This document shows positions 43,257 through 52,898 of a DNA stretch of 64,000 bases, one piece after another (positions within the stretch are counted from its first letter, which is position 1; each line of letters opens with the position of its first letter). Both the position numbers and the translations under genes were made by a program. Origin of the DNA: Dethiosulfatarculus sandiegensis (GTDB lineage: Bacteria; Desulfobacterota; Desulfarculia; Desulfarculales; Desulfarculaceae). The stretch covers positions 186,001 to 250,000 of the forward strand of contig NZ_AZAC01000056.1 in NCBI RefSeq assembly GCF_000931935.2. Reading direction: 5' to 3'. The notes beneath the pieces were generated by a model. The model did not search any database. It saw only the letters and a list, made by a program, of their open reading frames with translations, and had not been told where the DNA came from.

Positions 43257-45722
43257 TTGCACCGCCAAGTGGTTATCGCCACCAGGGGAAGTAAGCTGGC
43301 CTTGGCCCAGGCAGAGCTGGTGGCCCGGGAACTTACGCAGGCCAACCCCGGCCTCCTCGTGGACCTTAAAATCATAAAGACCAAAGGCGACAAAATCCTG
43401 GATGTACCCCTGGCCAAGGTGGGGGGCAAGGGTCTTTTTGTCAAGGAAATAGAAGAGGCTCTCATAGACGGCAGGGCCGATCTGGCGGTGCATTCCATGA
43501 AGGACATGCCCGCCGAGCTTCCCCAGGGACTCATACTCGGCGCGGTGACCGAAAGGGAAAACCCGGCCGATGTTCTGGTCCTGGCAAGGTCCGGCTCCTT
43601 AAACTCCTTACCCCAGGGGGCCAGGGTGGGCACCAGCAGTCTGCGCAGGGCTGCCCAGCTTCTGGCCGTACGTCCTGATTTTTCGATTGTATCCATCAGG
43701 GGCAATGTACAGACCAGGCTGAAAAAGCTGACGGAACTGAATCTGGATGCCGTGGTGCTTGCCTCGGCCGGACTCAGGCGGCTCGGGCTTGGCCGGGACA
43801 TGAACCTGGAGGAGCTGGGGCCGGATGAGCTGTTGCCCGCTGTGGGCCAGGGGGCTCTGGGTATAGAGATCCGTGAGAACGACGAGCTGGTGAGAGAGCT
43901 GGTCTCCAAGCTGAACCATCCTGAGACCGCCTATGCCGTCCAGGCGGAGAGGGCTTTTTTGGCTCGTCTGGAAGGCGGCTGCCAGGTTCCCATTGCGGGT
44001 TATGCCCAAATAAAGGCTAACCAGCTCCATCTCAAGGGGCTGGTCGCCAGCCTGGACGGAACCAGGGTGATCATCGCCCGGGCCGCAGGCCCCAGGGAAA
44101 AGGCTGCGGATTTGGGCGAAAAGGTGGGCCTGGAGGTTTTGGACCAGGGAGGGGCGGAGATATTGCGGGAAGTTTACGCGCCCTCCGGGGAAGAAATGGG
44201 CAAGGTCTATCTGGTCGGGGCCGGTCCGGGTGATCCCGAACTGCTTACCCGAAAGGGAGCCCGCTGTCTGGCCGAGGCCCAGGTGGTGGTATACGACTTC
44301 CTGGCCAACCCTGAGCTTCTGGCCTTGGCTCCTTTGGACGCCGAGAAAATTTACGTTGGTAAAAAAGGCGGCGACCACACCATGAGCCAGGAGAATATCA
44401 ACGAGCTCCTGGTCAATCTGGCCTTAAAGGGTCTGGTGGTTACGCGGCTCAAAGGCGGAGACCCCTATGTCTTTGGCCGGGGCGGCGAGGAAGCCAGCGC
44501 GCTATATCATAAAAATGTGCCGTTTGAGGTGGTGCCCGGCATAACCAGCGCCATCAGCGCTCCTTCGTATGCGGGCATACCGGTTACAGACCGCAGGTGC
44601 TCCACTGAAGTGGCCTTTGTGACCGGCCATGAAGATCCCTCCAAGCCGGATTCGACCATAAACTGGTCGGCCCTGGCCGGTATGGGCACCCTGGTCTTTC
44701 TCATGGGAGTCAAGAATCTGCCCATGATCTGCGACCGCCTGATGGAAAACGGCAAACCGGCAAACACCCCTTGCGCCATTGTGCGCTGGGGAACCACGCC
44801 CAAACAGGTGACCTTGACCGGCACCTTGGCCGACCTGCCGGAAAAGGTGCAAAAGGCAGGGCTCAGACCGCCTGCGGTGACCATTGTGGGCGATGTGGCC
44901 GGGCTGCGGGACGAGCTTTTGTGGTATGAAAAACTGCCGCTCTTTGGCCGCAGGATCATGGTTACCAGGGCCAGGGGACAGGCCAGCAAGCTGACAAAGG
45001 CCCTGGGCAAGCTGGGCGCGGAGATTCTCGAAACCCCCACTATTGCCATTAAGCCGCCTTCTGATCCCCGACCCTTGCGCCATGCGGTTTTGCAGTTGCA
45101 TAAATACGACTGGCTGGTTTTCACCAGCCCCAACGGGGTGACCGCCTTTGCCCACGCCCTTGCCGCTTCAGGCAAGGACGCCCGCGATCTGGCCGGGCTT
45201 AAGCTGGCCACCATAGGCCCCGCCACGGGCAAGGCCCTTTCAGTGATCGGCGTTAAACCGGATCTGGTGGCCAAGACCTTTGTGGCCGAGGGCCTTTTGG
45301 AGTCCATGAGCGAGTATGACCTTCAGGATGCCAGGGTCCTTTTGCCCAGGGCGCTTAAGGCCAGGGAGCTTTTACCCGAGACCCTGCGCTCCCAAGGGGC
45401 CCATGTGGATGTGGTCTGCGCCTATGAAACCGTGGCCCCCGAAGGCGTCAGGGAAGAGGTGATCCAGGCCCTGGACCAGGGACTGGACGCGGTGACCTTT
45501 ACCGCCAGCTCCACGGTTTCAAACCTGATGAAGCTTTTGTCGGATCAGGAAAAGGAGCGTTTCGCCTCCCTTACCCGTGAAGACAAACTGAAGGTGGCGG
45601 CCATTGGGCCGATTACCGCCGGAACAGCCGAAGAATATGGCCTTAAGGTGCACTTCATGCCCCAGGCCTACACCATAGACGACCTGGTCAAGGCCGTTAA
45701 AGACGGCTTCAGCGAAAAATGA
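43257..45722 (+). CDS. hemC-cobA-hemD: Trifunctional HemC-CobA-HemD fusion (tetrapyrrole synthesis)
   Basis: About 821 aa with three enzyme units. HemC, residues 1-305: VVIATRGSKLALAQAELV, HSMKDMPAELP and the cofactor cysteine in LEGGCQVPI. CobA/SUMT, about 312-560: VYLVGAGPGDPELLTRKGARCLAEAQVVVYD-type start, RLKGGDPYVFGRGGEE, VPGITSAISAPSYAGIPVTDR. HemD, about 565-821: RRIMVTRARGQASKL, DWLVFTSPNGVTAF and FTASSTVSNL. It turns porphobilinogen into uroporphyrinogen III and precorrin-2 or siroheme precursors. TTG at 43257 follows AAGGGAG by 9 nt; another in-frame TTG at 43248 is too close. The helicase gene overlaps it by 4 bp. Confidence 0.93.
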   Translation: MHRQVVIATRGSKLALAQAELVARELTQANPGLLVDLKIIKTKGDKILDVPLAKVGGKGLFVKEIEEALIDGRADLAVHSMKDMPAELPQGLILGAVTERENPADVLVLARSGSLNSLPQGARVGTSSLRRAAQLLAVRPDFSIVSIRGNVQTRLKKLTELNLDAVVLASAGLRRLGLGRDMNLEELGPDELLPAVGQGALGIEIRENDELVRELVSKLNHPETAYAVQAERAFLARLEGGCQVPIAGYAQIKANQLHLKGLVASLDGTRVIIARAAGPREKAADLGEKVGLEVLDQGGAEILREVYAPSGEEMGKVYLVGAGPGDPELLTRKGARCLAEAQVVVYDFLANPELLALAPLDAEKIYVGKKGGDHTMSQENINELLVNLALKGLVVTRLKGGDPYVFGRGGEEASALYHKNVPFEVVPGITSAISAPSYAGIPVTDRRCSTEVAFVTGHEDPSKPDSTINWSALAGMGTLVFLMGVKNLPMICDRLMENGKPANTPCAIVRWGTTPKQVTLTGTLADLPEKVQKAGLRPPAVTIVGDVAGLRDELLWYEKLPLFGRRIMVTRARGQASKLTKALGKLGAEILETPTIAIKPPSDPRPLRHAVLQLHKYDWLVFTSPNGVTAFAHALAASGKDARDLAGLKLATIGPATGKALSVIGVKPDLVAKTFVAEGLLESMSEYDLQDARVLLPRALKARELLPETLRSQGAHVDVVCAYETVAPEGVREEVIQALDQGLDAVTFTASSTVSNLMKLLSDQEKERFASLTREDKLKVAAIGPITAGTAEEYGLKVHFMPQAYTIDDLVKAVKDGFSEK

Positions 45723-47857
45723 GCTTAACTGATCAGCACCGGAAATCGATCCTGGACGGGTTGAACGAGGCCCAGACCTATGCCGTGACCCAGGGCAAGG
45801 GCCCCATGTTGGTAATAGCCGGAGCGGGCACGGGCAAGACCCGCACCCTGGTGCACAGGGTGGCCCACCTGGTTGAGCAGGGCGTGGATGCAAACAGCAT
45901 TCTTCTGCTCACCTTTACCAGGGCCGCGGCCAGCGAAATGCTTACCCGGGCCAGGGAGCTTAACCCGGCCTGCGCCGATGTTCAGGGCGGCACCTTTCAT
46001 TCCGTGGCCCACAGGCTTTTGCGGACCTATGGCGAGTCCATAGAACTTCCCAGAAGTTTCACCATTATAGATCCGGCTGATGTGCAGCAGATCATAAAGG
46101 GAGTGGTGGCGGAGCTGGGGGTGAAGCAAAAGGGCGACCGCAAGTTTCCCAGAAACCGCACCATAGCCGACCTGATCAGCAAGTCCCGCAACCTTGAGCT
46201 GAGTCTGGAAGAAACGGTCTTCAGGCATGCCGAGCAGTTGGCGGGTTATCTGGACCGGCTGGAAAGGGTGGCCAAGGCCTTTACCCAAGCCAAAAGGGAT
46301 CAGGCCCTGGTGGATTATGACGACCTTTTGTTCCTGACCGAGGAGCTGTTAAAGACCCAGCCCCATGTGCGCAAGGAACTCGGACACAGGTGGCGTTATA
46401 TTCTGGTGGACGAGTATCAGGACACCAACGCGGTGCAGGCCAGGCTTTTGGAGTGGCTCACCACAGAGCACCAGAACGTCATGGTGGTGGGTGACGATGC
46501 CCAGTCCATCTACGCCTTCAGGGGAGCCAGGGTGGAGAACATCCTTGAGTTCCCCAAGCGCTTTATCAATACCAAGGTGGTGAAGCTGGAGCGCAACTAC
46601 CGCTCCACCCAGCCCATTTTGGACCTGACCAACGAGGTGATCTCCCGGGCAGAGGAGGGCTTTGCCAAAAACCTCTATACCGAAAAGACCGGCGGAGTCA
46701 GGCCTGAGTTGCTGCGCCCCAGGGAGCAGAAGGCCCAGTCACGCCAGGTTATGGAACGCATTCGCGAACTTTTGGACCAAGGGGTGAGGCCCAAGGAAAT
46801 AGCGGTTATCTTCCGGGCCGGAAGGGATTCCTTTGACCTGGAATCCGCCCTGAGGGCCGAGAGGCTGCCTTTTGTAAAATACGGCGGGATCAATTTTGTG
46901 GCCCTGTCCCATGTAAAAGACGTCATGGCCCATTTGAGGGTTCTGGCCAATCCCCTGGATTTTCTTTCCTGGCAAAGGCTTTTGATGCTTTTGCCCAAGG
47001 TGGGGCCCAAAACCGCTCAGCAGATCATAGCCTATCTGGTTGACTTGAATTCGCCTGAGGAATACGGGCCCAAGTTGGCTTCTTTGCCCCAGGCAACCAA
47101 GTATCCGGGGCTTAAAAACCTCTCGGAATTATTTGTCAGCCTGGCCCGCCCCAATGCCGAACCCATTCGGCTGATGGAGGAAGTCCTGGAGTATTACGAG
47201 CCCATCTGCGTGGATGCCTATGAGGATTATCCCAGAAGGCTCAAGGACTTGAAAGAACTCCCCGGACTGGCGAGCCAGAGTTCGACTCTGTGGGAGTTTT
47301 TGGCCGATACAGTCCTGGATCCTCCGGCCGGGGAGCCGGGCGAGGTCCCGGCGGACCCCCTCACCTTGAGCACGGCCCATTCGGCCAAGGGCAAGGAATG
47401 GCCGCATTTGTTTGTAATTTGGGCCTCTGAGGGGCGTTTCCCGGCCTTTGCGGCCATGGATGATCCCCAGGCCGTGGAGGAAGAGCGCAGGCTCATGTAT
47501 GTTGCCTGCACCAGGGCGGCCAAGAGCCTGACCATTTTTTCTCCCCAGGAACAGTATTTTGAGGGGACCGGCTTCAGAAGGCTGGATGTGAGCCGCTTTT
47601 TGGATGATTTGCCCCCTGAAATGCTGAAAAAACCGCAAAAGGGACCGATCTTCCCAGTTCCCGAGCCCAGCTCTCCGGAATCCCGGGGCAGTATGAGCCA
47701 GGCCAGGCCTTACAAGGTGGGGGCCAAGGTCAGTCACCAGGCTTTTGGCCAGGGCAAGGTCATGGGCTACAAGGGGAATGATAAAATTCTGGTCCATTTC
47801 GGCTCCCATGGCCTGAAGACGCTCATGTTGCGCCTCGCCAATCTTTCTTCCGTTTAG
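45719..47857 (+). CDS. UvrD/Rep/PcrA-type DNA helicase
   Basis: 712 aa, a superfamily 1A 3'-5' helicase. Motif I GAGTGKTRTLVHR, Ia TFTRAAASEM, II LVDEYQDTNAVQ, III VVGDDAQSIYAFRGA, IV RNYRSTQPILDLTN, V LSTAHSAKGKEW and VI YVACTRAAKSLTI are all visible. The C-terminal region VGAKVSHQAFGQGKVMGYKGNDKILVHFGSHG is the Tudor-like domain that binds RNA polymerase in PcrA/UvrD. It acts in nucleotide excision repair and replication-fork rescue. Its ATG overlaps the hemD stop. Which of the UvrD, Rep or PcrA names fits best cannot be decided here. Confidence 0.95.
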   Translation: MSLTDQHRKSILDGLNEAQTYAVTQGKGPMLVIAGAGTGKTRTLVHRVAHLVEQGVDANSILLLTFTRAAASEMLTRARELNPACADVQGGTFHSVAHRLLRTYGESIELPRSFTIIDPADVQQIIKGVVAELGVKQKGDRKFPRNRTIADLISKSRNLELSLEETVFRHAEQLAGYLDRLERVAKAFTQAKRDQALVDYDDLLFLTEELLKTQPHVRKELGHRWRYILVDEYQDTNAVQARLLEWLTTEHQNVMVVGDDAQSIYAFRGARVENILEFPKRFINTKVVKLERNYRSTQPILDLTNEVISRAEEGFAKNLYTEKTGGVRPELLRPREQKAQSRQVMERIRELLDQGVRPKEIAVIFRAGRDSFDLESALRAERLPFVKYGGINFVALSHVKDVMAHLRVLANPLDFLSWQRLLMLLPKVGPKTAQQIIAYLVDLNSPEEYGPKLASLPQATKYPGLKNLSELFVSLARPNAEPIRLMEEVLEYYEPICVDAYEDYPRRLKDLKELPGLASQSSTLWEFLADTVLDPPAGEPGEVPADPLTLSTAHSAKGKEWPHLFVIWASEGRFPAFAAMDDPQAVEEERRLMYVACTRAAKSLTIFSPQEQYFEGTGFRRLDVSRFLDDLPPEMLKKPQKGPIFPVPEPSSPESRGSMSQARPYKVGAKVSHQAFGQGKVMGYKGNDKILVHFGSHGLKTLMLRLANLSSV

Positions 47858-48089
47858 GAAGCCGTGAAAAAAGGCCGGATGCCAAGAATTTAAGTTCTGT
47901 AAAAAGTCCGGCTCAAGCTTCGTCTTCTGGCCGGATTACAAAAATACGGCAGGCCTTGGCCTTTAAAGCGGTTAATAGAAGTCAGGTGCGTGTTTGCAGG
48001 GTCAATTTTCCTCTGGGCTGAAATGTGTTTTTGGAATATCTTGGAGTGATCTTTAATATGAGCAAAGGCGCGCACCTGTGGTGGAGACC

Positions 48090-49367
48090 ATGGAACAATA
48101 CCAAGAAAACCTGAAAAAAATCTACGAGCTGCAGAAATTCGGCATCAAACTGGGGCTGAGCTCCACGGAAAACCTGCTTTCCCGTTTGGGAAATCCCCAT
48201 AAATCGCTCAAATGCGTGCACCTGGCCGGAACCAACGGCAAGGGGTCGGTGGCTGCGATGGTTGACGCGACCCTGCGCGAAGCGGGCTATGAAACCGGCA
48301 TGTATGTTTCTCCTCACCTGGTCAGATTTACCGAGCGTTTCAAGGTGGGCGGCCGGGAAATTGAAAAAGAGGATGTACTAAGAATAAGCCGGAAGGTTTG
48401 GCAGGTGGTGGATGAAAGGGAGCCCCCCACATTTTTTGAATTTGTAACCGCCATGGCCTTTGTCTGGTTTGCCGAGAAAAAGGCGGACCCGGTGCTTCTG
48501 GAAACCGGGATGGGCGGACGCCTAGACGCCACCAATATCTGTTCGCCCCTGGTTTCGGTTATCACCACTCTTGGCCTTGAGCATCAGGAATACCTGGGGC
48601 CGACTCTGGCCCACATCGCCAGGGAAAAGGCGGGTATAATAAAACCGAAAGTGCCTTGTGTACACGGAGTTTTGCAAAAAAGCGCCAAAAAGGTGATAGA
48701 AGATACGGCCCGTTCCCTGGAATCTCCCGTGGTGGCCAGGGGAAGAGATATTTTTTTCCGCAGATTAAAGGATGGATCATTTAATCTGAAAGGAAGAAAG
48801 TGGGACTTAAAAGGGCTCAGGACCAGCCTGGCCGGCAGACACCAACCTTCAAACGCCTGTTTGGCCCTGGGGGTGCTGGAAGAGCTTTCCTTCCACGGAT
48901 ACGAGATAAATGAAGAGCATATACGCCGGGGACTGGCCGGGGTGCGCTGGCCCGGGCGTTTGGATAAAGTGAGTCACAAAGAGGGGGAGCCCGCCATCTG
49001 GCTGGACGGGGCCCATAACGTGCCCGCGGCCAAGGCCCTGGTCGAGAGCCTGGACGAGGTCAGGGGCGCGAGCTCCCGGCTGATTATGGTTCTGGGAGTC
49101 ATGGCCGATAAAGACCTTCGGCACATTCTGGGGCTTTTGACTCCGGCCGCAGACAAGGTGATCTTCAGCCGCCCACACTACAAAAGGGCGGCGGATCCCC
49201 AGGTGCTGGCCGAGGCGGCGCCCAGGGGCCTGGACTACGAAACGGAAAAGGATCTCAAAGAGGCTGTCAAAAGGGCCGTCCGCCTGGCCGGTCCGGATGG
49301 AGCCGTCTTGATAACCGGTTCTCTGTTTACAGTAGGGGAGGCCCTGTCCTTTTTGGAGACCGATTGA
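48090..49367 (+). CDS. folC: Folylpolyglutamate synthase / dihydrofolate synthase FolC
   Basis: About 425 aa. The Mur-ligase fold has CVHLAGTNGKGSVAAMVDATL (P-loop), YVSPHLVRFTERF, LLETGMGGRLDATN, HQEYLGPTLAHIAREKAGIIKP and WLDGAHNVPAAKAL in the C-terminal domain. It adds glutamate to folates, and often also makes dihydrofolate. ATG at 48090 (MEQYQENLKKIYELQKFG) matches the family start; GTG at 48078 or 48081 is possible because GGAG sits only 3 nt before the ATG. It stands between the helicase and lptD genes. Confidence 0.93.
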   Translation: MEQYQENLKKIYELQKFGIKLGLSSTENLLSRLGNPHKSLKCVHLAGTNGKGSVAAMVDATLREAGYETGMYVSPHLVRFTERFKVGGREIEKEDVLRISRKVWQVVDEREPPTFFEFVTAMAFVWFAEKKADPVLLETGMGGRLDATNICSPLVSVITTLGLEHQEYLGPTLAHIAREKAGIIKPKVPCVHGVLQKSAKKVIEDTARSLESPVVARGRDIFFRRLKDGSFNLKGRKWDLKGLRTSLAGRHQPSNACLALGVLEELSFHGYEINEEHIRRGLAGVRWPGRLDKVSHKEGEPAIWLDGAHNVPAAKALVESLDEVRGASSRLIMVLGVMADKDLRHILGLLTPAADKVIFSRPHYKRAADPQVLAEAAPRGLDYETEKDLKEAVKRAVRLAGPDGAVLITGSLFTVGEALSFLETD

Positions 49368-49478
49368 CACTAATAAAATGCGGGTATTGTCAAAGCGACT
49401 TGCCTTGCATCCGGTCATTTGCTAGGCTGCGACAGCGGATATGTCATATGCCCCCAAGTAAGGGGTGAGGAGGCGATA

Positions 49479-51755
49479 GTGTTTGGAAGCGGGCGCTTAG
49501 CGCGATTGGCGATCTTGGTTCTTTGCCTGACGGCTGTGTTTGCGGGTGTTGAGACCCAGGCATGGGCCCAGAGCGAACTTATCAGGGTGAATGCCCAGGG
49601 CCCGGTGGATATCAGGGCGGACTATGTGGAATACGATGAGCGGACCTTGGCCTACTCTGCCAGAGGCGAGGTCGAGATTAAGCGGGGCGCCGTCAGTATT
49701 TATGCGGATAAAGTACGCCTGGACAGCCAGACCCTGGTGGCAGAGGCCGAAGGCAGGGTGCGCATGGTCACGGTCGAACATGTGATGACAGGCGACCGCA
49801 TGGCCATTGACCTGCAGGCAAGCACAGGCAAGATCTACAACGGCATTGTCTTTGTCAAGGCCAATCACTACTACTTAAATGGTGAAGAGATCGAGAAAAC
49901 CGGGCGCGACACCTTTAAGTTGCGCAACGGCTTTTTCACCACCTGCGACGGCTCCGACCCTGACTGGAAATTCACCGGCAAGGAGCTGGATGTCACCCTG
50001 GACGGATACGGCAGGGCCGAAGACTCCACCTTTCGCTTCATGGATGTTCCCCTGATCTGGCTGCCCAAGGTGATATTCCCGGCCAAATTCAAACGCCAAT
50101 CCGGCCTGTTGGCCCCCATGATGGGAATGTCGGACAGGGACGGCTTTGTCTACAACCAACCTTACTTCCTGACCCTTGGCGAAGACCAGGACGCCACTAT
50201 CACCCTGAACATGATGACCAAGCGCGGGGTGGACCTGGGCCTGGAATATCGCTATAACCGCAGGGAAGAATCCAAGGGCATGGTTATGTTCGACTTCATG
50301 CCCGAAGACGGCATGGCCTCCGAGCTGCACGAGAAGGGCGAGATCGAAAGCCCTTACAACACCCGCTACTGGTTCCGCATGAAATCAGACGGCACCATGT
50401 TCGATGACCTGATTACAGTCAAGACCGACATCGACCTGGTAAGCGATGTTGATTTCCTTAAGGAATTCAACCAGGGGCACAGCGGATATTCTTCTTCTCT
50501 GAATCGTTTTTCCGAGTGGTTCGGCAGGGATCTGGATCCCAGGACCTCGACCATCAGGACCAGCAAGGTAAACTTTGCCCGCTCCTGGACCAACACCTCT
50601 TTTAACGGCACTTTTTATTATTACGATAACCTCTTGACCGACAATAAGCGCACCTTACAGGAGCTGCCCTATTTGTCCTACACCGCCACCAGGCAGGCCC
50701 TGGGTGAAACGGGGCTCTATTTCTGGATGAAATCATATTACCGGTATTACTACCGGGAAAACGGAGCCACCGGAAACGTGGCCGACTTGAGCCCCTCGGT
50801 CTCCCTGCCGCTTAACTTTAACGACTACCTTACATTGGAGCCGCGGTTCACCTATAGTCCCAGGCTCTATGCCGTGACCGCTGACGATTGGGACCGGGAG
50901 CTTTCAAGCGGCGCTATTAAAAAAATTACCGAGGATCCGGACCATAACAAGACCGGCATCAGCCAGGACTGGAAGTTTCAAACCCTGGCCTCGACCTATC
51001 TGTTCAGGGTCTTTGATTTCGGCTCGGCCGAGGATCCCTTTAAGATCAAGCACGCCATGCGGCCCAATGTCACCTATACCTTCCGCCCCAACCAGGAGGA
51101 TGAAGAAGAAGACATGGCCACACTGGCCAGGCGCAACATCACCCTGACGAATCAGGTCGCCTATGGTATAAACAACACCTTCACCAGCAAGGTGATGGGT
51201 AAAAACGAGACAACAGGCGACATTGAACCGATTTATCAAGAATTTTTGCGCATAGCTATAAATCACAGCTTTGACCTTGCCCGTTACAGGGGCGGCAATG
51301 ACCCGGTTTACGACCGCAACCGCTATTGGGGCGCAGTCACCGGCCGCTTGGAGTTCGAGCCTTCGGACTATATCTATGTGGAGGCAGACACCTCCTGGAA
51401 CCTTTATGACAACCGGTTCACCAGGATAAACGCAGAAGTCTCCCTGGAGGATAAACGCGGCGACTCCATAACCCTGGACTATCGCAACACCTATGACAGG
51501 GTGAACCAGCTGCGCGCGGAACTTAAGGTCGCCATCAATCAGGAATGGTCCGTGAGCTACATCAACCACAAGGACTTCAAGGAAGAGTTTGACTTTGAAG
51601 AAACCTATGAAGTGGCTTACGAGGGACAGTGCTGGGGCATAAAGGCCATGGTTACGGATTCCCATTTCCGGGATTCCGGTTTCTGGCTGGTCTTCAGCCT
51701 CGGCGGATTCGGCGATATCTTTGGCTACGGCCAGATGAACAGCAGTACTAACTGA
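49479..51755 (+). CDS. lptD: LPS-assembly protein LptD
   Basis: About 758 aa. Signal peptide (GRLARLAILVLCLTAVFAGV, cleavage after AWA), then an OstA-like N-terminal beta-jellyroll (ADYVEYDERTLAYSARGEVEI) and a C-terminal barrel typical of LptD, with VIFPAKFKRQSGLLAPMMG and RYRGGNDPVYDRNRYWGAV. Cysteines sit near TTCDGSDPDW and the C-terminal GQCWGI, the latter matching the usual conserved C-W. GTG at 49479 has AGGAGG 5 nt upstream; a TTG 20 codons earlier has no site. LptD inserts LPS into the outer leaflet with LptE, so the host has LPS. It is followed by a hairpin at 51780. Confidence 0.92.
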   Translation: MFGSGRLARLAILVLCLTAVFAGVETQAWAQSELIRVNAQGPVDIRADYVEYDERTLAYSARGEVEIKRGAVSIYADKVRLDSQTLVAEAEGRVRMVTVEHVMTGDRMAIDLQASTGKIYNGIVFVKANHYYLNGEEIEKTGRDTFKLRNGFFTTCDGSDPDWKFTGKELDVTLDGYGRAEDSTFRFMDVPLIWLPKVIFPAKFKRQSGLLAPMMGMSDRDGFVYNQPYFLTLGEDQDATITLNMMTKRGVDLGLEYRYNRREESKGMVMFDFMPEDGMASELHEKGEIESPYNTRYWFRMKSDGTMFDDLITVKTDIDLVSDVDFLKEFNQGHSGYSSSLNRFSEWFGRDLDPRTSTIRTSKVNFARSWTNTSFNGTFYYYDNLLTDNKRTLQELPYLSYTATRQALGETGLYFWMKSYYRYYYRENGATGNVADLSPSVSLPLNFNDYLTLEPRFTYSPRLYAVTADDWDRELSSGAIKKITEDPDHNKTGISQDWKFQTLASTYLFRVFDFGSAEDPFKIKHAMRPNVTYTFRPNQEDEEEDMATLARRNITLTNQVAYGINNTFTSKVMGKNETTGDIEPIYQEFLRIAINHSFDLARYRGGNDPVYDRNRYWGAVTGRLEFEPSDYIYVEADTSWNLYDNRFTRINAEVSLEDKRGDSITLDYRNTYDRVNQLRAELKVAINQEWSVSYINHKDFKEEFDFEETYEVAYEGQCWGIKAMVTDSHFRDSGFWLVFSLGGFGDIFGYGQMNSSTN

Positions 51756-51877
51756 GTAATATTTTAAGGAAAAATGGCGGCCCGACCCGGTTTTTTCCGG
51801 GTTGGGCGATTAATCATGGCCAGATGCCCCCGGGTTTGGTATTATTCCTTCCCGAGCAATTTTAGTGGGCTACCCTC

Positions 51878-51906
51878 TTGACAGATGGGTTTTTTTCGCC
51901 TATAAA
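51878..51906 (+). promoter_or_regulatory. Strong sigma-70-type promoter for rplM-rpsI
   Basis: TTGACA, 17-bp spacer, TATAAA. This near-consensus promoter begins transcription about 70 bp before rplM. Confidence 0.85.
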
Positions 51907-51980
51907 TACAGCTTTTGTAGGCGTGAACAGGCCATACTAAAATCCATTAAAAAATAACTGATAGAGGCCCGGCTTAAAAA

Positions 51981-52418
51981 ATGCAGAAGACATACGTGGC
52001 TAAACAAGATGATATTTCCCGCGACTGGCTCGTGGTGGATGCTAAGGACCTGATTCTGGGACGCTTGGCCTCCCAAGTGGCTATGCGGTTGCGCGGCAAG
52101 CATAAACCTTCTTTCTCTCCTCACCAGGATACAGGCGATTTTGTGGTGGTGGTCAATGCCGAAAAGGTAAGGCTCACCGGCCGCAAGTGGGAGCAGAAAA
52201 AGTACCACCATCACAGTGGCTACCTGGGTGGCATGAAGACTGTGAACGCCGCCAAATTGTTGGAAACCAAGCCCGAAGAACTGTTGAAACACGCAGTCCG
52301 CGGCATGCTGCCCAAAAATAGCCTGGGCCGCAAGCTTATCAAAAAATTGAAGGTCTACGCCGGCCCTGATCATCCCCATGCCGCGCAGAAACCTCAGACT
52401 TGGGAGATCAAAGGTTAA
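51981..52418 (+). CDS. rplM: 50S ribosomal protein L13
   Basis: 145 aa, normal size. It starts [34 protein letters not shown] and contains [46 protein letters not shown]-like family blocks ([14 protein letters not shown]), then [17 protein letters not shown]13 is an early assembly protein of the large subunit. It has its own strong promoter and is 3 bp from rpsI, the classic pair. Confidence 0.97.
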   Translation: MQKTYVAKQDDISRDWLVVDAKDLILGRLASQVAMRLRGKHKPSFSPHQDTGDFVVVVNAEKVRLTGRKWEQKKYHHHSGYLGGMKTVNAAKLLETKPEELLKHAVRGMLPKNSLGRKLIKKLKVYAGPDHPHAAQKPQTWEIKG

Positions 52419-52421
52419 AGA

Positions 52422-52814
52422 ATGAGCGAACAACGCTACTACGCCACAGGTAAGAGAAAAACTTCGATTGCCCGCTGTTGGCTACTGCCCGGCGAAGGCA
52501 ATATCACCGTGAACAAGCGGCCCGCCGACAAGTACTTCCATCGCGAGGTGGACGGCTTTGTGCTGCGTCAGCCCTTGAACCTCACCGAAACTCTGGGCCA
52601 GTTCGACGTCATGGTCAACGTGCGCGGCGGTGGTGACTCCGGTCAGGCCGGCGCCATCAGGCACGGCATCGCCAGGGCTCTTCTGGAGTACAACCCTGAG
52701 TTGCGCGGGGTCTTGAAAAAAGCCGGGTTCCTTACCCGCGATCCCCGAAAGAAAGAGCGAAAGAAGTACGGTCAGCGTGGCGCAAGGGCCAGGTTCCAGT
52801 ACTCCAAACGCTAG
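52422..52814 (+). CDS. rpsI: 30S ribosomal protein S9
   Basis: 130 aa. It opens with [29 protein letters not shown], and continues with [26 protein letters not shown] and a basic C-terminus ending ARFQYSKR, which reaches the tRNA in the P site. It follows rplM by 3 bp. The terminator at 52839 comes 24 bp after its stop. Confidence 0.97.
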   Translation: MSEQRYYATGKRKTSIARCWLLPGEGNITVNKRPADKYFHREVDGFVLRQPLNLTETLGQFDVMVNVRGGGDSGQAGAIRHGIARALLEYNPELRGVLKKAGFLTRDPRKKERKKYGQRGARARFQYSKR

Positions 52815-52838
52815 ATCCTGTTATTCTCGGAATTACTG

Positions 52839-52875
52839 GGGAAGGTCCGCAAGAGTGGGCCTTCCCTTCTTTTTT
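52839..52875 (+). terminator. Terminator after rpsI
   Basis: GGGAAGGTCC pairs with GGGCCTTCCC (52857-52866, one G-U pair) over 8 nt, then TTCTTTTTT. It ends the rplM-rpsI transcript. Confidence 0.88.
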
Positions 52876-52898
52876 GCGCGTGTAAGGGGAGGGTCAAA

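Noticed and set aside
43608-45307. Long minus-strand frames (217-266 aa) opposite the HemC-CobA-HemD gene
   Set aside because: The plus-strand protein shows continuous enzyme motifs here; the antisense frames show none.
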